Positions 63,897-64,000 of a stretch of 64,000 nt of DNA are shown here, piece after piece; the stretch's first letter is position 1; every line of letters begins with the position of its first letter. The notes under the pieces are model-generated. The model did no database searches. It was not told where the DNA came from and saw nothing but the letters and a program-made list of their open reading frames with translations. The position numbers were made by a program, and so were the translations under genes. The stretch is taken from contig CAVTRO010000001.1 in the NCBI GenBank assembly GCA_963737145.1, positions 682,001-746,000 on the forward strand. The letters run 5' to 3'. Source of the stretch: AP-15 sp963737145. GTDB taxonomy: Bacteria > Pseudomonadota > Alphaproteobacteria > ATCC43930 > CGMCC-115725.

Positions 63897-64000
63897 ATGG
63901 AAACGCTCCTCCTGGTGCTCGATCTCGTCGGGACCTTGGTGTTTGCGCTAAGCGGTGCGATGGCGGGGGTCAAGAACCGGCTCGATCTGTTCGGAGTTCT
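63897..64000 (+). CDS. TRIC/UPF0126 family membrane channel protein, cut by window edge
   Basis: The start METLLLVLDLVGTLVFALSG then AMAGVKNRLDLFGV is the first helix and GxxxA pattern of UPF0126 (YicG-like) proteins, bacterial relatives of TRIC cation channels. GGGAGAG precedes the ATG. Confidence 0.85.
   Translation, partial: METLLLVLDLVGTLVFALSGAMAGVKNRLDLFGV

Overview
The window reads as chromosome of a GC-rich alphaproteobacterium, probably a soil relative of the Rhizobiales or Rhodospirillales. Support comes from a GapR (DUF2312) gene, a DUF1244 gene, the rimP-nusA-rnpM-infB-rbfA-truB-rpsO-pnp translation/RNA operon with an attenuator-like leader, and several alphaproteobacterial-style dispersed palindromes. 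Lineage below class level is inference.

Layout. (1) 1-3530, minus: DUF1800 - DUF1501 - NHL-repeat module. (2) 3837-16011, minus: the long translation operon from the rimP promoter and leader down to pnp, then a glycerophosphodiesterase and a nitronate monooxygenase. (3) 16387-19458, minus: small proteins and the potassium transporter Kup. (4) 19649-25800, plus: PfkB sugar kinase, typA, rpsD, a CNNM/CorC protein; a second broken copy of the pfkB 3' end lies just before typA. (5) 25830-29100, minus: two NIPSNAP paralogues and two amidase paralogues. (6) 29379-38373: a TPR-glycosyltransferase, a thiolase/DUF35/amidohydrolase catabolic group and a 701-residue fusion of an alpha/alpha toroid domain with a formyltransferase domain. 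(7) 38431-50556: flavin-dependent oxidoreductases, peptide ABC binding protein, methyltransferase, gapR, a Rieske dioxygenase alpha/beta pair, and map between the two split halves of CinA. (8) 50653-58909: a debris zone around a tRNA-Glu gene: a broken lactonase-like gene, RHS, IS256, cyclase/AAA, OppD and ankyrin fragments, a 241-bp element with 28-bp inverted ends, plus an SDR, a PPK2 and a DUF3489 gene. (9) 59164-64000: amidohydrolase, GlsB-family protein, FAD oxidoreductase, M20 amidohydrolase and the start of a TRIC/UPF0126 channel gene.

A feature of the whole window is that at least nine otherwise well-preserved reading frames are interrupted by what look like single-base gains or losses, mostly at short homopolymers: infB, typA, the DUF35 gene, IS256, SDR, PPK2, the FAD oxidoreductase, GlsB and the secreted protein at 52.0 kb. 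Because infB and typA are housekeeping genes, residual sequencing error is the leading explanation, but infB also carries a plausible internal GTG start. The most unusual candidates are the toroid-formyltransferase fusion, the apparent 137-bp inversion inside an antitoxin-like gene, the split infB, and the repeated pattern of duplicated gene 3' ends flanking short insertions.
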